Notes under the pieces: generated by a model
What the model saw: the letters and a program-made list of their open reading frames with translations, nothing else
Databases searched by the model: none
Told to the model about the DNA's origin: nothing
NCBI GenBank assembly: GCA_029287915.1
Contig: JARFQE010000119.1
Coordinates: 1 to 36,837 of the forward strand
Source of the DNA: Arenicellales bacterium
GTDB lineage: Bacteria > Pseudomonadota > Gammaproteobacteria > BMS3Bbin11
Length of the DNA stretch: 36,837 nt
Direction of reading: 5' to 3'
Shown here: positions 19,059-27,006 of the stretch, in pieces
How positions within the stretch are numbered: position 1 is the first letter of the stretch
Layout of the letters: every line of letters starts with the position of its first letter
Position numbers and translations under genes: made by a program

Positions 19059-20021
19059 ATGACCCGTACAAATTTCAAAGCCGGGCTTATCCAGATGTCT
19101 TTTTCGGATGACCGTAATGAGAACTGGAAAAAACTCACGCAGCTACTCGAACAGGCAGCCGGCGATGGTACAGAACTGGTTGTACTGCCTGAGCTTCACA
19201 ATGGCTGTTATTTCTGCCAGCACGAAGACAGTGAAGAATTTGATCGAGCTGAATCCATACCTGGTCCCACCAGTGAGTTTCTGTCAGGCCTTGCGAGACA
19301 GCTCGAGCTGGTCATCATCGGCTCGGTGTTCGAGCGCAGGGCAGCAGGCCTTTATCATAATACGTCTATTGTGCTCGATAGTGATGGCGCACTGGCAGGT
19401 TACTATCGCAAAATGCACATTCCGGATGACCCCGGCTACTACGAGAAGTATTACTTCTCGCCCGGTGACAAGGGATATAGCCCTGTTGAAACCAGACTTG
19501 GCAAAATTGGTGTACTGATCTGCTGGGACCAGTGGTTCCCAGAGGCCGCTCGCCTGATGTCACTGGCTGGTGCTGAAGTGCTGGTTTATCCCACTGCTAT
19601 TGGCTGGGATACAACGGATAATGAAGCAGAGCAACAGCGCCAGCTTTCAAGCTGGGTAACAATCCAGCGCAGTCACGCCATTAGCAATGGTATTCCATTA
19701 TTGGCGGCTAACCGGTATGGTTTTGAGCCCAGCCCAGCAAAAAATGGCAAAGGCATAAATTTCTGGGGAGCCAGTTTTATTTGTGGGCCCCAGGGTGAAA
19801 TACTGTCACAGGCAGGTATCGCTGAAGACAGCCTGCTACAAGCCAATATTGACTTGAAGCATAGTGAAAAAGTAAGACAGGCCTGGCCTTTTCTGCGAGA
19901 CCGGCGCATTGACACATATGCCGGGCTGACTCGTCGTTTCCTTGATGAGCCGGCAGAGGATCTGGCAATGTATGACATGAGTGATGAACCAAACATTAGC
20001 AACGGAGAAAAAAATGACTGA
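19059..20021 (+). CDS. aguB: N-carbamoylputrescine amidase AguB
   Basis: AguB hydrolyses N-carbamoylputrescine to putrescine, carbon dioxide and ammonia. I use the ATG at 19059 rather than the in-frame TTG at 19050, because the AGAGAAA ribosome binding site is too close to the TTG. The 320-residue product has the nitrilase-superfamily triad: Glu45 in LPELHNG, Lys118 in YYRKMHIPDDPGYYEKYY and Cys155 in VLICWDQWFPEAAR. The DDPGYYEKYYFSPGD and ICWDQWFPEAARL stretches match the plant and bacterial N-carbamoylputrescine amidases. With aguA upstream, this gives a complete two-step agmatine-to-putrescine route. The end overlaps the HIT-family gene by 8 bases. Confidence 0.95.
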   Translation: MTRTNFKAGLIQMSFSDDRNENWKKLTQLLEQAAGDGTELVVLPELHNGCYFCQHEDSEEFDRAESIPGPTSEFLSGLARQLELVIIGSVFERRAAGLYHNTSIVLDSDGALAGYYRKMHIPDDPGYYEKYYFSPGDKGYSPVETRLGKIGVLICWDQWFPEAARLMSLAGAEVLVYPTAIGWDTTDNEAEQQRQLSSWVTIQRSHAISNGIPLLAANRYGFEPSPAKNGKGINFWGASFICGPQGEILSQAGIAEDSLLQANIDLKHSEKVRQAWPFLRDRRIDTYAGLTRRFLDEPAEDLAMYDMSDEPNISNGEKND

Positions 20022-20358
20022 TTGCCTGTTCTGTAAAATGATCGACGGCGACATCAAGCCCGATACCGTTTATGAAGATGATGACATACTGGCATTCAAT
20101 GACATCAGCCCGCAGGCCCCCATACATGTTCTCATTATTCCAAAAAAGCACATTTCAACACTGAATGATGCGGATGAATCTGATATCGAGGTATTGGGTA
20201 AACTAAACAGGGTCGCTGCGGAACTGGCCAAAAAATCTGGGTTTTCTGATCAAGGCTACCGTGTAGTAATGAACTGTAATGATGCAGGCGGGCAGGCTGT
20301 CTATCATATACACCTGCATTTGCTCGCAGGTCGTCAAATGACCTGGCCTCCCGGATAA
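20014..20358 (+). CDS. HIT-family nucleotide-binding protein (HINT-like)
   Basis: I choose the ATG at 20014, which has GGAG about 7 bases upstream and gives a 114-residue protein of the usual length; the upstream in-frame GTG at 19981 lies inside aguB. Cys4 and Cys7 (DCLFCKM) form the start of a zinc site seen in HINT-type proteins. The histidine triad HIHLHLLAG is at 98-106. HIT proteins hydrolyse adenosine phosphoramidates or acyl-AMPs, and bacterial HINT proteins have broad or unclear physiological substrates. Overlap with aguB suggests translational coupling, but this pairing may be incidental. Confidence 0.94.
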   Translation: MTDCLFCKMIDGDIKPDTVYEDDDILAFNDISPQAPIHVLIIPKKHISTLNDADESDIEVLGKLNRVAAELAKKSGFSDQGYRVVMNCNDAGGQAVYHIHLHLLAGRQMTWPPG

Positions 20359-20363
20359 GTCTT

Positions 20364-20825
20364 ATGTTGAGAAAAATAAAAATTTTCTTTCAGAGCACCA
20401 TGGCTGTAACAGTGACTGATGACGCCATCAGCAAAGATCATAAAAAGCAGATGGCAGCAGCCGCATTATTTATTGAGGTTCTGAAATCAGATTTTGAACA
20501 ACGTGATGAAGAATGGGCCGTCGTTAAGTCAGCCCTGCATGAATTATTTAGCCTTAGCAATGAAGAAATCGACCAGATAACATCTCTCGCTGAAGACGAA
20601 GTAGATACGGCTGTTTCACTGCGTGGATTCACAAGTTGCATTAACGAAAGTTACAGTAATGAAGAAAAGGTTAAGATAGTCGAGATGTTATGGCGAGTTG
20701 CACTGGCTGATGGCATCCTTGATAAGCATGAAAACCACATAATGAGGAAGATTGGTGCATTGCTTTACATCCCTCACAAGGATTATGTCAGGGCCAAACA
20801 GCAGGCGCGTTCACATAACTCGTAA
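20364..20825 (+). CDS. TerB-like (tellurite-resistance/DjlA-type) helical protein
   Basis: The 153-residue product starts 5 bases after the HIT gene. Residues about 25-150 form an all-helical TerB-type domain. Typical segments are AAAALFIEVLKSDFEQRDEE, EKVKIVEMLWRVALADGILDKHE and NHIMRKIGALLYI; the acidic ADGILDKHE loop is a likely metal-binding site. Such domains occur in stand-alone cytoplasmic proteins and in envelope stress proteins, and the exact function is usually unknown. A start at the ATG 20400 is possible, but the upstream ATG keeps the tight spacing. Confidence 0.86.
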   Translation: MLRKIKIFFQSTMAVTVTDDAISKDHKKQMAAAALFIEVLKSDFEQRDEEWAVVKSALHELFSLSNEEIDQITSLAEDEVDTAVSLRGFTSCINESYSNEEKVKIVEMLWRVALADGILDKHENHIMRKIGALLYIPHKDYVRAKQQARSHNS

Positions 20826-20844
20826 AGCTGACGCAGGTCGTCCT

Positions 20845-21264
20845 CTATTTTTTCTTCTCTGCCTCTGCAGCAATCAGCGCATTAATCAATTTTCTACTGG
20901 TTTCACTTAACTGTTCTACCTGATTGTTCAGCTCATCCAGCTCCGCTTCTAATTTCTTTTGATTTTCCATTAGTCGCATAACTTCCTGTTCAGCTGGAAC
21001 ATCCGTGGTGATGTTTGCCATCTCTACCCAGACAATTTTATCTTCATTCAGCTGAATTCGTGCAAAGTCTCCCTGTTGCTCGAGAACAGAAACCTTTTCT
21101 CCACATTGCAGTTTTTCCGACAAGGGTACGCCATCAGGTGCAGGATAAACCGCTACCCTGCAGGGTTCTGATGACTCGAGGTAGGCAATTTCTTCAGCGT
21201 AGGTATTTCCACAGGCCAGAAACACAACAATCAGTCTGGCAACAAATTTAGTTCTAGTTTGCAA
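20845..21264 (-). CDS. Exported SH3-like protein with C-terminal coiled coil
   Basis: The 139-residue product starts with TTG, preceded by AGGA about 8 bases upstream. An N-terminal signal peptide (about 1-23, cleavage near TYA-EE) predicts export. A bacterial SH3-like beta domain covers about 27-88 (VAVYPAPDGVPLSEKLQCGEKVSVLEQQGDFARIQL). A helix of about 50 residues follows (EQEVMRLMENQKKLEAELDELNNQVEQL), predicted to be a coiled coil. This is the general plan of TygP/YgiM-like envelope proteins that bind peptidoglycan, but no TM helix ends the protein. It converges with the TerB-like gene (19 bases apart). Confidence 0.8.
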   Translation of the reverse strand: MQTRTKFVARLIVVFLACGNTYAEEIAYLESSEPCRVAVYPAPDGVPLSEKLQCGEKVSVLEQQGDFARIQLNEDKIVWVEMANITTDVPAEQEVMRLMENQKKLEAELDELNNQVEQLSETSRKLINALIAAEAEKKK

Positions 21265-21304
21265 TATTCACAGTCCTTACTGTATTTAACCTGGTTATTT
21301 CTCA

Positions 21305-21319
21305 CCCGCTTTCGGCGGG
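21305..21319. repeat. Short GC-rich hairpin in the divergent region
   Basis: CCCGC (21305-21309) and GCGGG (21315-21319) form a 5-base-pair stem around a TTTCG loop. It lies between the divergent SH3-like and acyl-AMP-ligase genes. There is no U-tract on either side, so it is not a convincing terminator; it may be a leader structure or chance. Confidence 0.3.
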
Positions 21320-21426
21320 GCGTCATACTCTAACACAAATAAATTTCACAACCTGATTTGACCTCTGCAGTCGGGTTCGCAACAATTGGTACAATATCTA
21401 TCAACCGACACAAAAGGGATAAAATA

Positions 21427-23025
21427 ATGGTGCCATTGCATCAGATGTTCATTGCAACAGCAAAAAAATATTCAAATGACATTGCCATTGTTGATCGTAA
21501 TCTTCGTAAAAATGTCACCTATGGGCGCGCTTTGATAGGCGCACTGCTTCTTGCCCGCCGTTTCCGCAAATATGAGCACGGTTATCTAGGCATAATGATA
21601 CCGAACTCGAGCGGTAGCATTCTGAGCATTATTGCTGCGCTATTTGCTGGAAAGGTGCCGGTGATGATCAATTATTCTACCGGAGCAGCTGAAAACTCGG
21701 AATTTGCTCAGCATAAATGTAATTTTCACACCATAGTCACTTCCAGAGCGCTGGTGGAAAAACTGGGCTGTCGACTTGTCCCCGGCATGGTCTTTATAGA
21801 AGACATGATCGACTCGGTATCAGTATTCGAAAAAGTCCTCGCTGCAGCCAAATCGAAATTACCTGGCTCCCTCCTTAACAGTCTGGTAGCCAAATCTAAC
21901 CCTGATGATACAGCAGTCATTCTTTTTACCAGTGGCAGTGAAAAAGCACCTAAAGCAGTGGAGCTCAGTCACAAAAACCTTTTATCAAATATCGACACAG
22001 CACTGGAAGCGTTTCCTTTCAAGCACGAAGATCGAATGCTAGCCATCCTTCCCTATTTCCATATTTTCGGACACATGGCTAATCTATGGCTGCCCATTAA
22101 ACTGGGCATGAGAGTGATCGTCTATGCCAATCCTCTCGACTTCAAGACAATAGTGCGCATAATTCGTGAAGAGCAGGCTACGCTGGTGTTCGGTACCCCG
22201 TTCTTTCTGATGGGTTATCTCAAGCAGGCAAAGCAGGGTGACTTCGAATCGATTACCGCCATGGTCGCCAGTGCTGACAAACTGCCAGCGACATTGCGAG
22301 ATTCATTTCAGGAAAAACACGGTATCGAGGTTCTCGAGGCCTACGGTACCACGGAAACCAGCCCGGTTATTTCCGCCAACCTTCCCGGTGCAAATAAACC
22401 TGGCAGCATAGGCCGCGTGCTGCCAAATATCCAGGTGCGTATCACTGACATTGATACAGGCAAGGATCTGCCTGCTGGAGCAGAAGGAAAGATCCTCGTC
22501 AAGGGCGACCTGGTGATGAAAGGCTACCTCGATGACCTGCAGGAAACCGCTCTGAAGGTGAAAGATGGCTGGTATGAGACCGGCGACATGGGCATGTTTG
22601 ATGAAGATGGCTTTCTCTGGCACAAGGGCAGACTTAAGCGCTTTGCAAAAATTGGCGGTGAAATGGTTTCACTGGTCAGGATTGAATCCGTGCTGGATGA
22701 ATTTATGCCGGAAGATGAGGAGTGCTGCGTTGTGGAAGTACCAGATGCCCGCAAGGGAGCGATAATTGCTGTTGCAATGACTGTTGACCTCGACACAAAG
22801 GAACTCAACAAAAAGCTATCGCAGGAACTTCCTGCCATCTCCATACCAAAAAGGTATTTCGTGTTTCAGGAATTACCTAAAATGGGGAGCGGCAAGATTG
22901 ATTTCCGGACCACCACTGAGATGGTGAAATCAGCGTTACGCAAGGAGTCGACAGAAGCCGAAGAGAAAAAAAAGGCAAAGGCAAAGGAAAAGGAAAAGAA
23001 AAATAATCAAACACAAGATAAATAA
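21427..23025 (+). CDS. Acyl-AMP ligase, similar to the synthetase half of Aas
   Basis: The ATG at 21427, with AAGGG about 9 bases upstream, gives 532 residues; an in-frame TTG at 21358 would add a stretch without family similarity. ANL-superfamily motifs are present: ILFTSGSEKAPKAVELSHKNLLSN (with SGSE in place of SGTT, as in Aas), LEAYGTTETSPVIS, YETGDMG and a C-terminal GSGKID motif with the catalytic Lys. LPYFHIFGHM and TLVFGTPFFLMGYL also align with the acyl-ACP synthetase half of E. coli Aas. It should activate a fatty acid. The Aas acyltransferase half is missing. The tail (about 510-532) is nearly all Lys, Glu and Ala. Confidence 0.9.
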   Translation: MVPLHQMFIATAKKYSNDIAIVDRNLRKNVTYGRALIGALLLARRFRKYEHGYLGIMIPNSSGSILSIIAALFAGKVPVMINYSTGAAENSEFAQHKCNFHTIVTSRALVEKLGCRLVPGMVFIEDMIDSVSVFEKVLAAAKSKLPGSLLNSLVAKSNPDDTAVILFTSGSEKAPKAVELSHKNLLSNIDTALEAFPFKHEDRMLAILPYFHIFGHMANLWLPIKLGMRVIVYANPLDFKTIVRIIREEQATLVFGTPFFLMGYLKQAKQGDFESITAMVASADKLPATLRDSFQEKHGIEVLEAYGTTETSPVISANLPGANKPGSIGRVLPNIQVRITDIDTGKDLPAGAEGKILVKGDLVMKGYLDDLQETALKVKDGWYETGDMGMFDEDGFLWHKGRLKRFAKIGGEMVSLVRIESVLDEFMPEDEECCVVEVPDARKGAIIAVAMTVDLDTKELNKKLSQELPAISIPKRYFVFQELPKMGSGKIDFRTTTEMVKSALRKESTEAEEKKKAKAKEKEKKNNQTQDK

Positions 23026-23264
23026 ACATCTTGTGCTGCTTTATTAAACCAGAGTGTATTTTTATCACAATCTGACTTCTCCGGGACTGAGTCTTCAAGC
23101 TGCCCTCACTGTATCAATCATTACAGGGCGAGTTTCAATCCTTGTGCCTTTCCTGTATCACTGTTCCAGCTAAGCCTGATGATAGTGTCGTTTTTATTGC
23201 AATACCATTGAAACAGGCATCTGCGATAATCTATGCTAATAGACAAAATTATAATTAGAAACTC

Positions 23265-24176
23265 TCAATCTTTTCTCAGTTGAAGCCACCGCTGATAGTG
23301 GTATCTACTGAAACCAATTTCTTCAGAAATATCTTCAATTTTTTTCTGATTTACTCCCTGCCAGCCAAGAGATGCAGGCGTACTGTCAAGAGGTGCCTGA
23401 TCAAAAACTTCCGTCAACTGCAGTGCGATGCGGGCATCTCTCTCATGCTTATGCAACAGTTTTTTAATTCTTGCTGCACCCCGTAATCCACAGTCATCAA
23501 GTAGATGTAGATTGGCATATATACCATCAAGGTCATTGTAACGCTGCAGCAGTCCGGCCGCTGTCTTTGGACCTATACCAGGGACACCCTGGATGTTATC
23601 GACAGAATCACCCGATAGGGCAAGCAAGTCAGCTATCTGCTGTGGTTTTACCCCATAACGTTGTCTGACCCCCGCATGATCGAGTTTAATGCTACGCGCA
23701 TAATCCCACCAGTTATCCTGATCACTGCGCAGCAACTGGGTCAGGTCCTTATCAGATGAAACTACGGTGACAGGATGACCTTCTGCTCTCATCATTGTTG
23801 CCAACGTTGCAATGATATCGTCAGCCTCGAATCGATCGCTGATATATTCAGCGATGCCCAGCGCCTGAGTAAAACGCTGACAGGCCTTGAACTGGTATTT
23901 AAGCTCAGCTGGAGCCGGTTCACGATTTGCCTTGTAGGGTGGATAAATTTCATTACGAAAAGAAGTCGATAAACTGCCATCAAAGGCACAGGCTATATAG
24001 CGCGGTTTTACCATTCGCAGCAGGCTGGTCAAAAAGTCAGCATAACCATGTACCGCATTAACCGGATAGCCATTCCTGTCAATAATATCCGCGGGATAGG
24101 AAAACCAGCCACGAAAGACATAGATGCTGGCATCGACAAGATAGACGCGATCTTTTTCCACCACTTTTAAGTTCAT
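23265..24176 (-). CDS. 5'-3' exonuclease / flap endonuclease-like (FEN family)
   Basis: The 303-residue product resembles the 5'-nuclease domain of DNA polymerase I and the stand-alone Xni/ExoIX proteins. Metal-binding acids occur in YLVDASIYVFRG, FDGSLSTSFRNEIYPPYKANR, RFEADDIIATLA, VVSSDKDLTQLL and GDSVDNIQGVPGIGPKTA. The last element is the helix-three-turn-helix DNA-binding motif. It is longer than E. coli ExoIX (about 250 residues) and lacks a polymerase domain. It probably processes flaps or primers during repair or replication. It is divergent from ettA. Confidence 0.92.
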   Translation of the reverse strand: MNLKVVEKDRVYLVDASIYVFRGWFSYPADIIDRNGYPVNAVHGYADFLTSLLRMVKPRYIACAFDGSLSTSFRNEIYPPYKANREPAPAELKYQFKACQRFTQALGIAEYISDRFEADDIIATLATMMRAEGHPVTVVSSDKDLTQLLRSDQDNWWDYARSIKLDHAGVRQRYGVKPQQIADLLALSGDSVDNIQGVPGIGPKTAAGLLQRYNDLDGIYANLHLLDDCGLRGAARIKKLLHKHERDARIALQLTEVFDQAPLDSTPASLGWQGVNQKKIEDISEEIGFSRYHYQRWLQLRKD

Positions 24177-24238
24177 AAATTATCTATCAGGGAATACTGG
24201 CGTAGTGATTGATAATTCAAGATAATCAGATTCCAAAT

Positions 24239-24244
24239 AAGGAG
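24239..24244 (+). promoter_or_regulatory. Ribosome binding site fixing the ettA start
   Basis: AAGGAG lies 6 bases before the ATG at 24251 and supports that start over an in-frame codon at 24209. The product from this start ([13 protein letters not shown]) matches the conserved EttA N-terminus. Confidence 0.8.
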
Positions 24245-24250
24245 TTAAAA

Positions 24251-25924
24251 ATGGCGCAATACATCTACACTATGAACCGGGTCAGCAAGATCGTTCCACC
24301 CGGCCGCAAGATACTTGAAGACATATCCCTGTCTTTTTTTCCCGGTGCAAAGATTGGTGTACTTGGACTCAATGGCTCAGGCAAATCAACACTGTTAAAG
24401 ATTATGGCAGGCATTGATACCGAAATCGAGGGGGAAGCACGGCCACAAACAGGTATCAAGATTGGGTTTCTGTCACAGGAACCCCAGCTTGATAATTCTC
24501 TCGATGTACGTGCCAATGTCGAGCTGGGAGTCGCGGAAACCATGGCGCTTGTGGATCGATATAATGAAGTCTGTGCCCGCTTTGCTGAACCCATGGATGA
24601 TGATGAGATGAATGCCCTGCTGGAGGAACAGGGAAAACTGCAGGTAGCGATAGAAACTGCCGGGGCGTGGGAACTGGACCGGAAACTGGAAATTGCAGCA
24701 GATGCCCTGCGATTGCCTGCATGGGATGCTGATGTCAGCACTCTGTCTGGTGGTGAACGACGCCGTGTTGCTCTATGTAAGTTATTACTTTCAACACCCG
24801 ATATGCTACTGCTTGATGAACCGACCAACCATCTTGATGCAGAATCCGTTGCCTGGCTTGAACGTTTCCTGGCTGAGTTTGCCGGGACTGTCGTTGCCGT
24901 TACCCATGATCGTTATTTTCTAGACAATGTAGCGGAATGGATACTTGAACTGGATCGTGGGCATGGACTGCCGTTTAAAGGAAATTACTCCTCCTGGCTG
25001 GAACAGAAAGAACAGCGCTTGCAACAGGAAGAACGGCAGGATTCAGCTCGCCAGCGCACAATCAAGGAAGAACTGGAATGGGTGCGTAGCAACCCGAAGG
25101 GGCGTCGTGCGAAAAGCAAGGCCAGGCTTGCCCGCTTTGAAGAACTCTCTTCACAGAGCACACAAAAACGCAATGAAACACATTCACTGTATATACCGCC
25201 CGGCCCGCGCCTGGGTGACTTAGTAATAGAGGCAGACAGGATTTCTAAATCGTACGGCAATCACCTGCTGTTTGATGAACTCAGCTTCAATCTTCCTCAG
25301 GGTGGGATCGTAGGAATAATCGGCCCGAACGGCGCAGGCAAAACAACTTTATTCCGCCTGCTGACAGGTAACGAAAAACCCGATAGTGGAACGTTAAAAA
25401 TTGGTGAAACTGTTAAAATTGCCTATGTCGACCAGAGTCGTGATGCGCTCGATGACAATAAGACAGTATGGGAGGAGATCTCAGATGGCCAGGAGCAGAT
25501 CATCGTCGGCAATTATCAAACTGTATCACGCGCCTATGTCAGTCGATTCAACTTCCGCGGTGGCGATCAACAGAAAAAAATCGGTGACCTTTCAGGTGGT
25601 GAACGCAATCGTGTCCATCTTGCCAAACTGCTAAAAAGTGGCGGCAATCTACTATTGCTTGATGAACCAACCAATGACCTCGATGTCGAGACTCTTCGTG
25701 CCCTGGAAGAGGCCATTCTTGGCTTCCCTGGTTGCGTGGTCGTTATCTCACATGATCGCTGGTTCCTTAACCGAATTGCTACCCATATCCTGGCTTATGA
25801 AGGAGACAGTAAAGTGACATGGTTTGAAGGTAATTTTGAGGACTATGAAGCTGACCGTAAACGCCGACTTGGAGGTGAAGCCGATCAGCCACATCGAATA
25901 AAATATCGGCGCATCGATGCATAA
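24251..25924 (+). CDS. ettA: Energy-dependent translational throttle protein EttA
   Basis: EttA is an ABC-F ATPase that binds the ribosomal E site and gates the first elongation cycle according to the ATP/ADP ratio. The 557-residue product is the normal length (E. coli about 555). It has two ABC domains: Walker [10 protein letters not shown] and GPNGAGKTT, signatures [11 protein letters not shown] and [11 protein letters not shown], and Walker [12 protein letters not shown] and [11 protein letters not shown]. Between them lies the charged linker with [20 protein letters not shown]. The extra arm segment (about 95-145) after the first Walker A is present. It belongs to the ABC-F type and has no membrane segments. 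Confidence 0.97.
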   Translation: MAQYIYTMNRVSKIVPPGRKILEDISLSFFPGAKIGVLGLNGSGKSTLLKIMAGIDTEIEGEARPQTGIKIGFLSQEPQLDNSLDVRANVELGVAETMALVDRYNEVCARFAEPMDDDEMNALLEEQGKLQVAIETAGAWELDRKLEIAADALRLPAWDADVSTLSGGERRRVALCKLLLSTPDMLLLDEPTNHLDAESVAWLERFLAEFAGTVVAVTHDRYFLDNVAEWILELDRGHGLPFKGNYSSWLEQKEQRLQQEERQDSARQRTIKEELEWVRSNPKGRRAKSKARLARFEELSSQSTQKRNETHSLYIPPGPRLGDLVIEADRISKSYGNHLLFDELSFNLPQGGIVGIIGPNGAGKTTLFRLLTGNEKPDSGTLKIGETVKIAYVDQSRDALDDNKTVWEEISDGQEQIIVGNYQTVSRAYVSRFNFRGGDQQKKIGDLSGGERNRVHLAKLLKSGGNLLLLDEPTNDLDVETLRALEEAILGFPGCVVVISHDRWFLNRIATHILAYEGDSKVTWFEGNFEDYEADRKRRLGGEADQPHRIKYRRIDA

Positions 25925-26223
25925 AGTTTATATTTTGAGCCAGTACAGCAATAAGCTTAACTCATGGTCCTGGCAAGTTTACTTATAATTTCCATTTTAA
26001 TATTAAAATAGAAGCTTACTGCTTAAATTTAAACTGAATCCCAGGTGCATGACTAAATCAACGTACAGTTTTACATGGTTATCGGAGTGGCTTTTATCTT
26101 AGTGATTTAATTTGACACCTTTGTCAGTGAAAAAGAGCCTTGACCATCATTAATTGTGTCGCATATCTGATGGTTAGTATAGTCGTTTATTAACTGAATC
26201 AAGTAAACCAGGAATTACTTCCT
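25925..26223. other. Gene-free AT-rich gap between convergent ettA and cytochrome genes
   Basis: Stop codons are frequent in all frames and I see no RNA gene. A perfect 16-base palindrome, ATTTTAAT/ATTAAAAT, lies at 25994-26009, and TGACA/TGTCA form a weak 5-base stem at 26113-26126. Neither has the GC stem and U-tract of an intrinsic terminator. Confidence 0.6.
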
Positions 26224-26694
26224 TCATCGAAGACGATATGCAGCGTGACAGGCAACACAAGCGGAAGTGATTTCTGAAAGCAGACCATATACGGCTTGCA
26301 TATCTCCCTCCTCTATCTTTCGCGCAAAACGGCTTGCAGCAATATGCATTCTGGTGCCTGCCTCGCGCATACCTGGTGGCATATGTTTTGCCATATGTCC
26401 TGCTCCATGTGATTCTAGTGAACTCATTCCTAGACGATGCTCAGCTAATTGAGCGGCCGTTTCCAGATCACCATTATCGAGGCTGGAAAGAATTTCATTA
26501 ATTGATTGCAGGTGATCTCGCATATTTTTCAACATGTGCTGCTGCATCATATCAGGTAAGTTAACAAGTTCTCTTGTATCATCTTCGGCATGCAACGGAG
26601 GGCTGGCTAGTAGCAACAGAAGCAATCCCGACTGCAATGATTTATTAGTCACAACGACAAGTTTTACTATCACATTATTTAGATTCTTTTGCAT
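26224..26694 (-). CDS. Exported c-type cytochrome with C-terminal haem motif
   Basis: The 156-residue product has an N-terminal hydrophobic signal ending near LHA-EDD (about residue 36) and a helical body with many Met and His residues. A single CxxCH haem motif lies at the very C-terminus (Cys146, Cys149, His150; CVACHAAYRLR). This layout, a four-helix bundle with the haem site near the end, resembles cytochrome c' / c-556 type proteins, which carry electrons or bind small gases in the periplasm. The ATG directly follows the stop of the broken tfoX-like gene (TGAATG), so it was probably co-transcribed with that gene and the aminopeptidase. Confidence 0.85.
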   Translation of the reverse strand: MQKNLNNVIVKLVVVTNKSLQSGLLLLLLASPPLHAEDDTRELVNLPDMMQQHMLKNMRDHLQSINEILSSLDNGDLETAAQLAEHRLGMSSLESHGAGHMAKHMPPGMREAGTRMHIAASRFARKIEEGDMQAVYGLLSEITSACVACHAAYRLR

Positions 26695-27006
26695 TCAACG
26701 CACCGCTAGCGGATTTGCTGCCCAGGCGAGCAACACATCCTGATGTTGCAGTATTTTTACTGGTACTTTGTAATATTGCATAAGCCGGGTTTTATCCGGG
26801 TAAGGACTTAATGCGTCCATCCCAGCCGCCTTATCGTTCTGACGATTCGTGTCATCAAGCTTGAAATACAGGGTGTCGTTAGCGATTAGTGCTAAAATAC
26901 TTCATCTGCATACGGGCCAACCCACCTAACATAGTTCTGGAAAAATATTTCCAACTGAAGCCTGTTGCTCAGTCACATAGTCCAGAAACTCCTCACTAAC
27001 ACTCAA
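26695..27006 (-). pseudogene. TfoX N-terminal-domain gene with three frameshifts
   Basis: Four frames joined together give one TfoX-like protein of about 103 residues. Frame 1 starts at a TTG (27004-27006) inside the aminopeptidase C-terminus and reads MSVSEEFLDYVTEQQASVG. Frame 2 gives RTMLGG, frame 3 VGPYADEVF, and frame 4 LALIANDTLYFKLDD through to PYPDKTRLMQYYKVPV and AAWANPLAVR-like residues before the TGA at 26695-26697. The order matches the TfoX-N family plan: RRMFGG, then GLYADGVMFALIAD, then LYLKVDD, AAGM, PYPDK and YY. Each of the three junctions is restored by one extra base in a homopolymer: T at about 26942-26946, G at about 26920-26922 and T at about 26899-26902. It is either a recent pseudogene or a consensus error. 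The frame spans the gap exactly to the cytochrome ATG. Confidence 0.85.

Noticed and set aside
23132-23141. GTTTCAATCC, resembling a CRISPR repeat start
   Set aside because: Only one copy exists, there are no spacers, and no cas genes lie nearby.
26113-26126. TGACA/TGTCA stem as a terminator after ettA
   Set aside because: Five base pairs, low GC and no U-tract; it is about 190 bases after the ettA stop.
26780-26791. ATAAGCCGGGTT, similar to the 3' end of RNase P RNA
   Set aside because: The surrounding bases do not match the conserved RNase P core, and the stretch is explained by the TfoX-like reading YPDKTRLMQYY on the minus strand.
26695-26995. holC expected next to the aminopeptidase gene as in E. 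coli
   Set aside because: The protein pieces in this gap match the TfoX N-terminal domain in order and spacing, and not the DNA polymerase III chi subunit.
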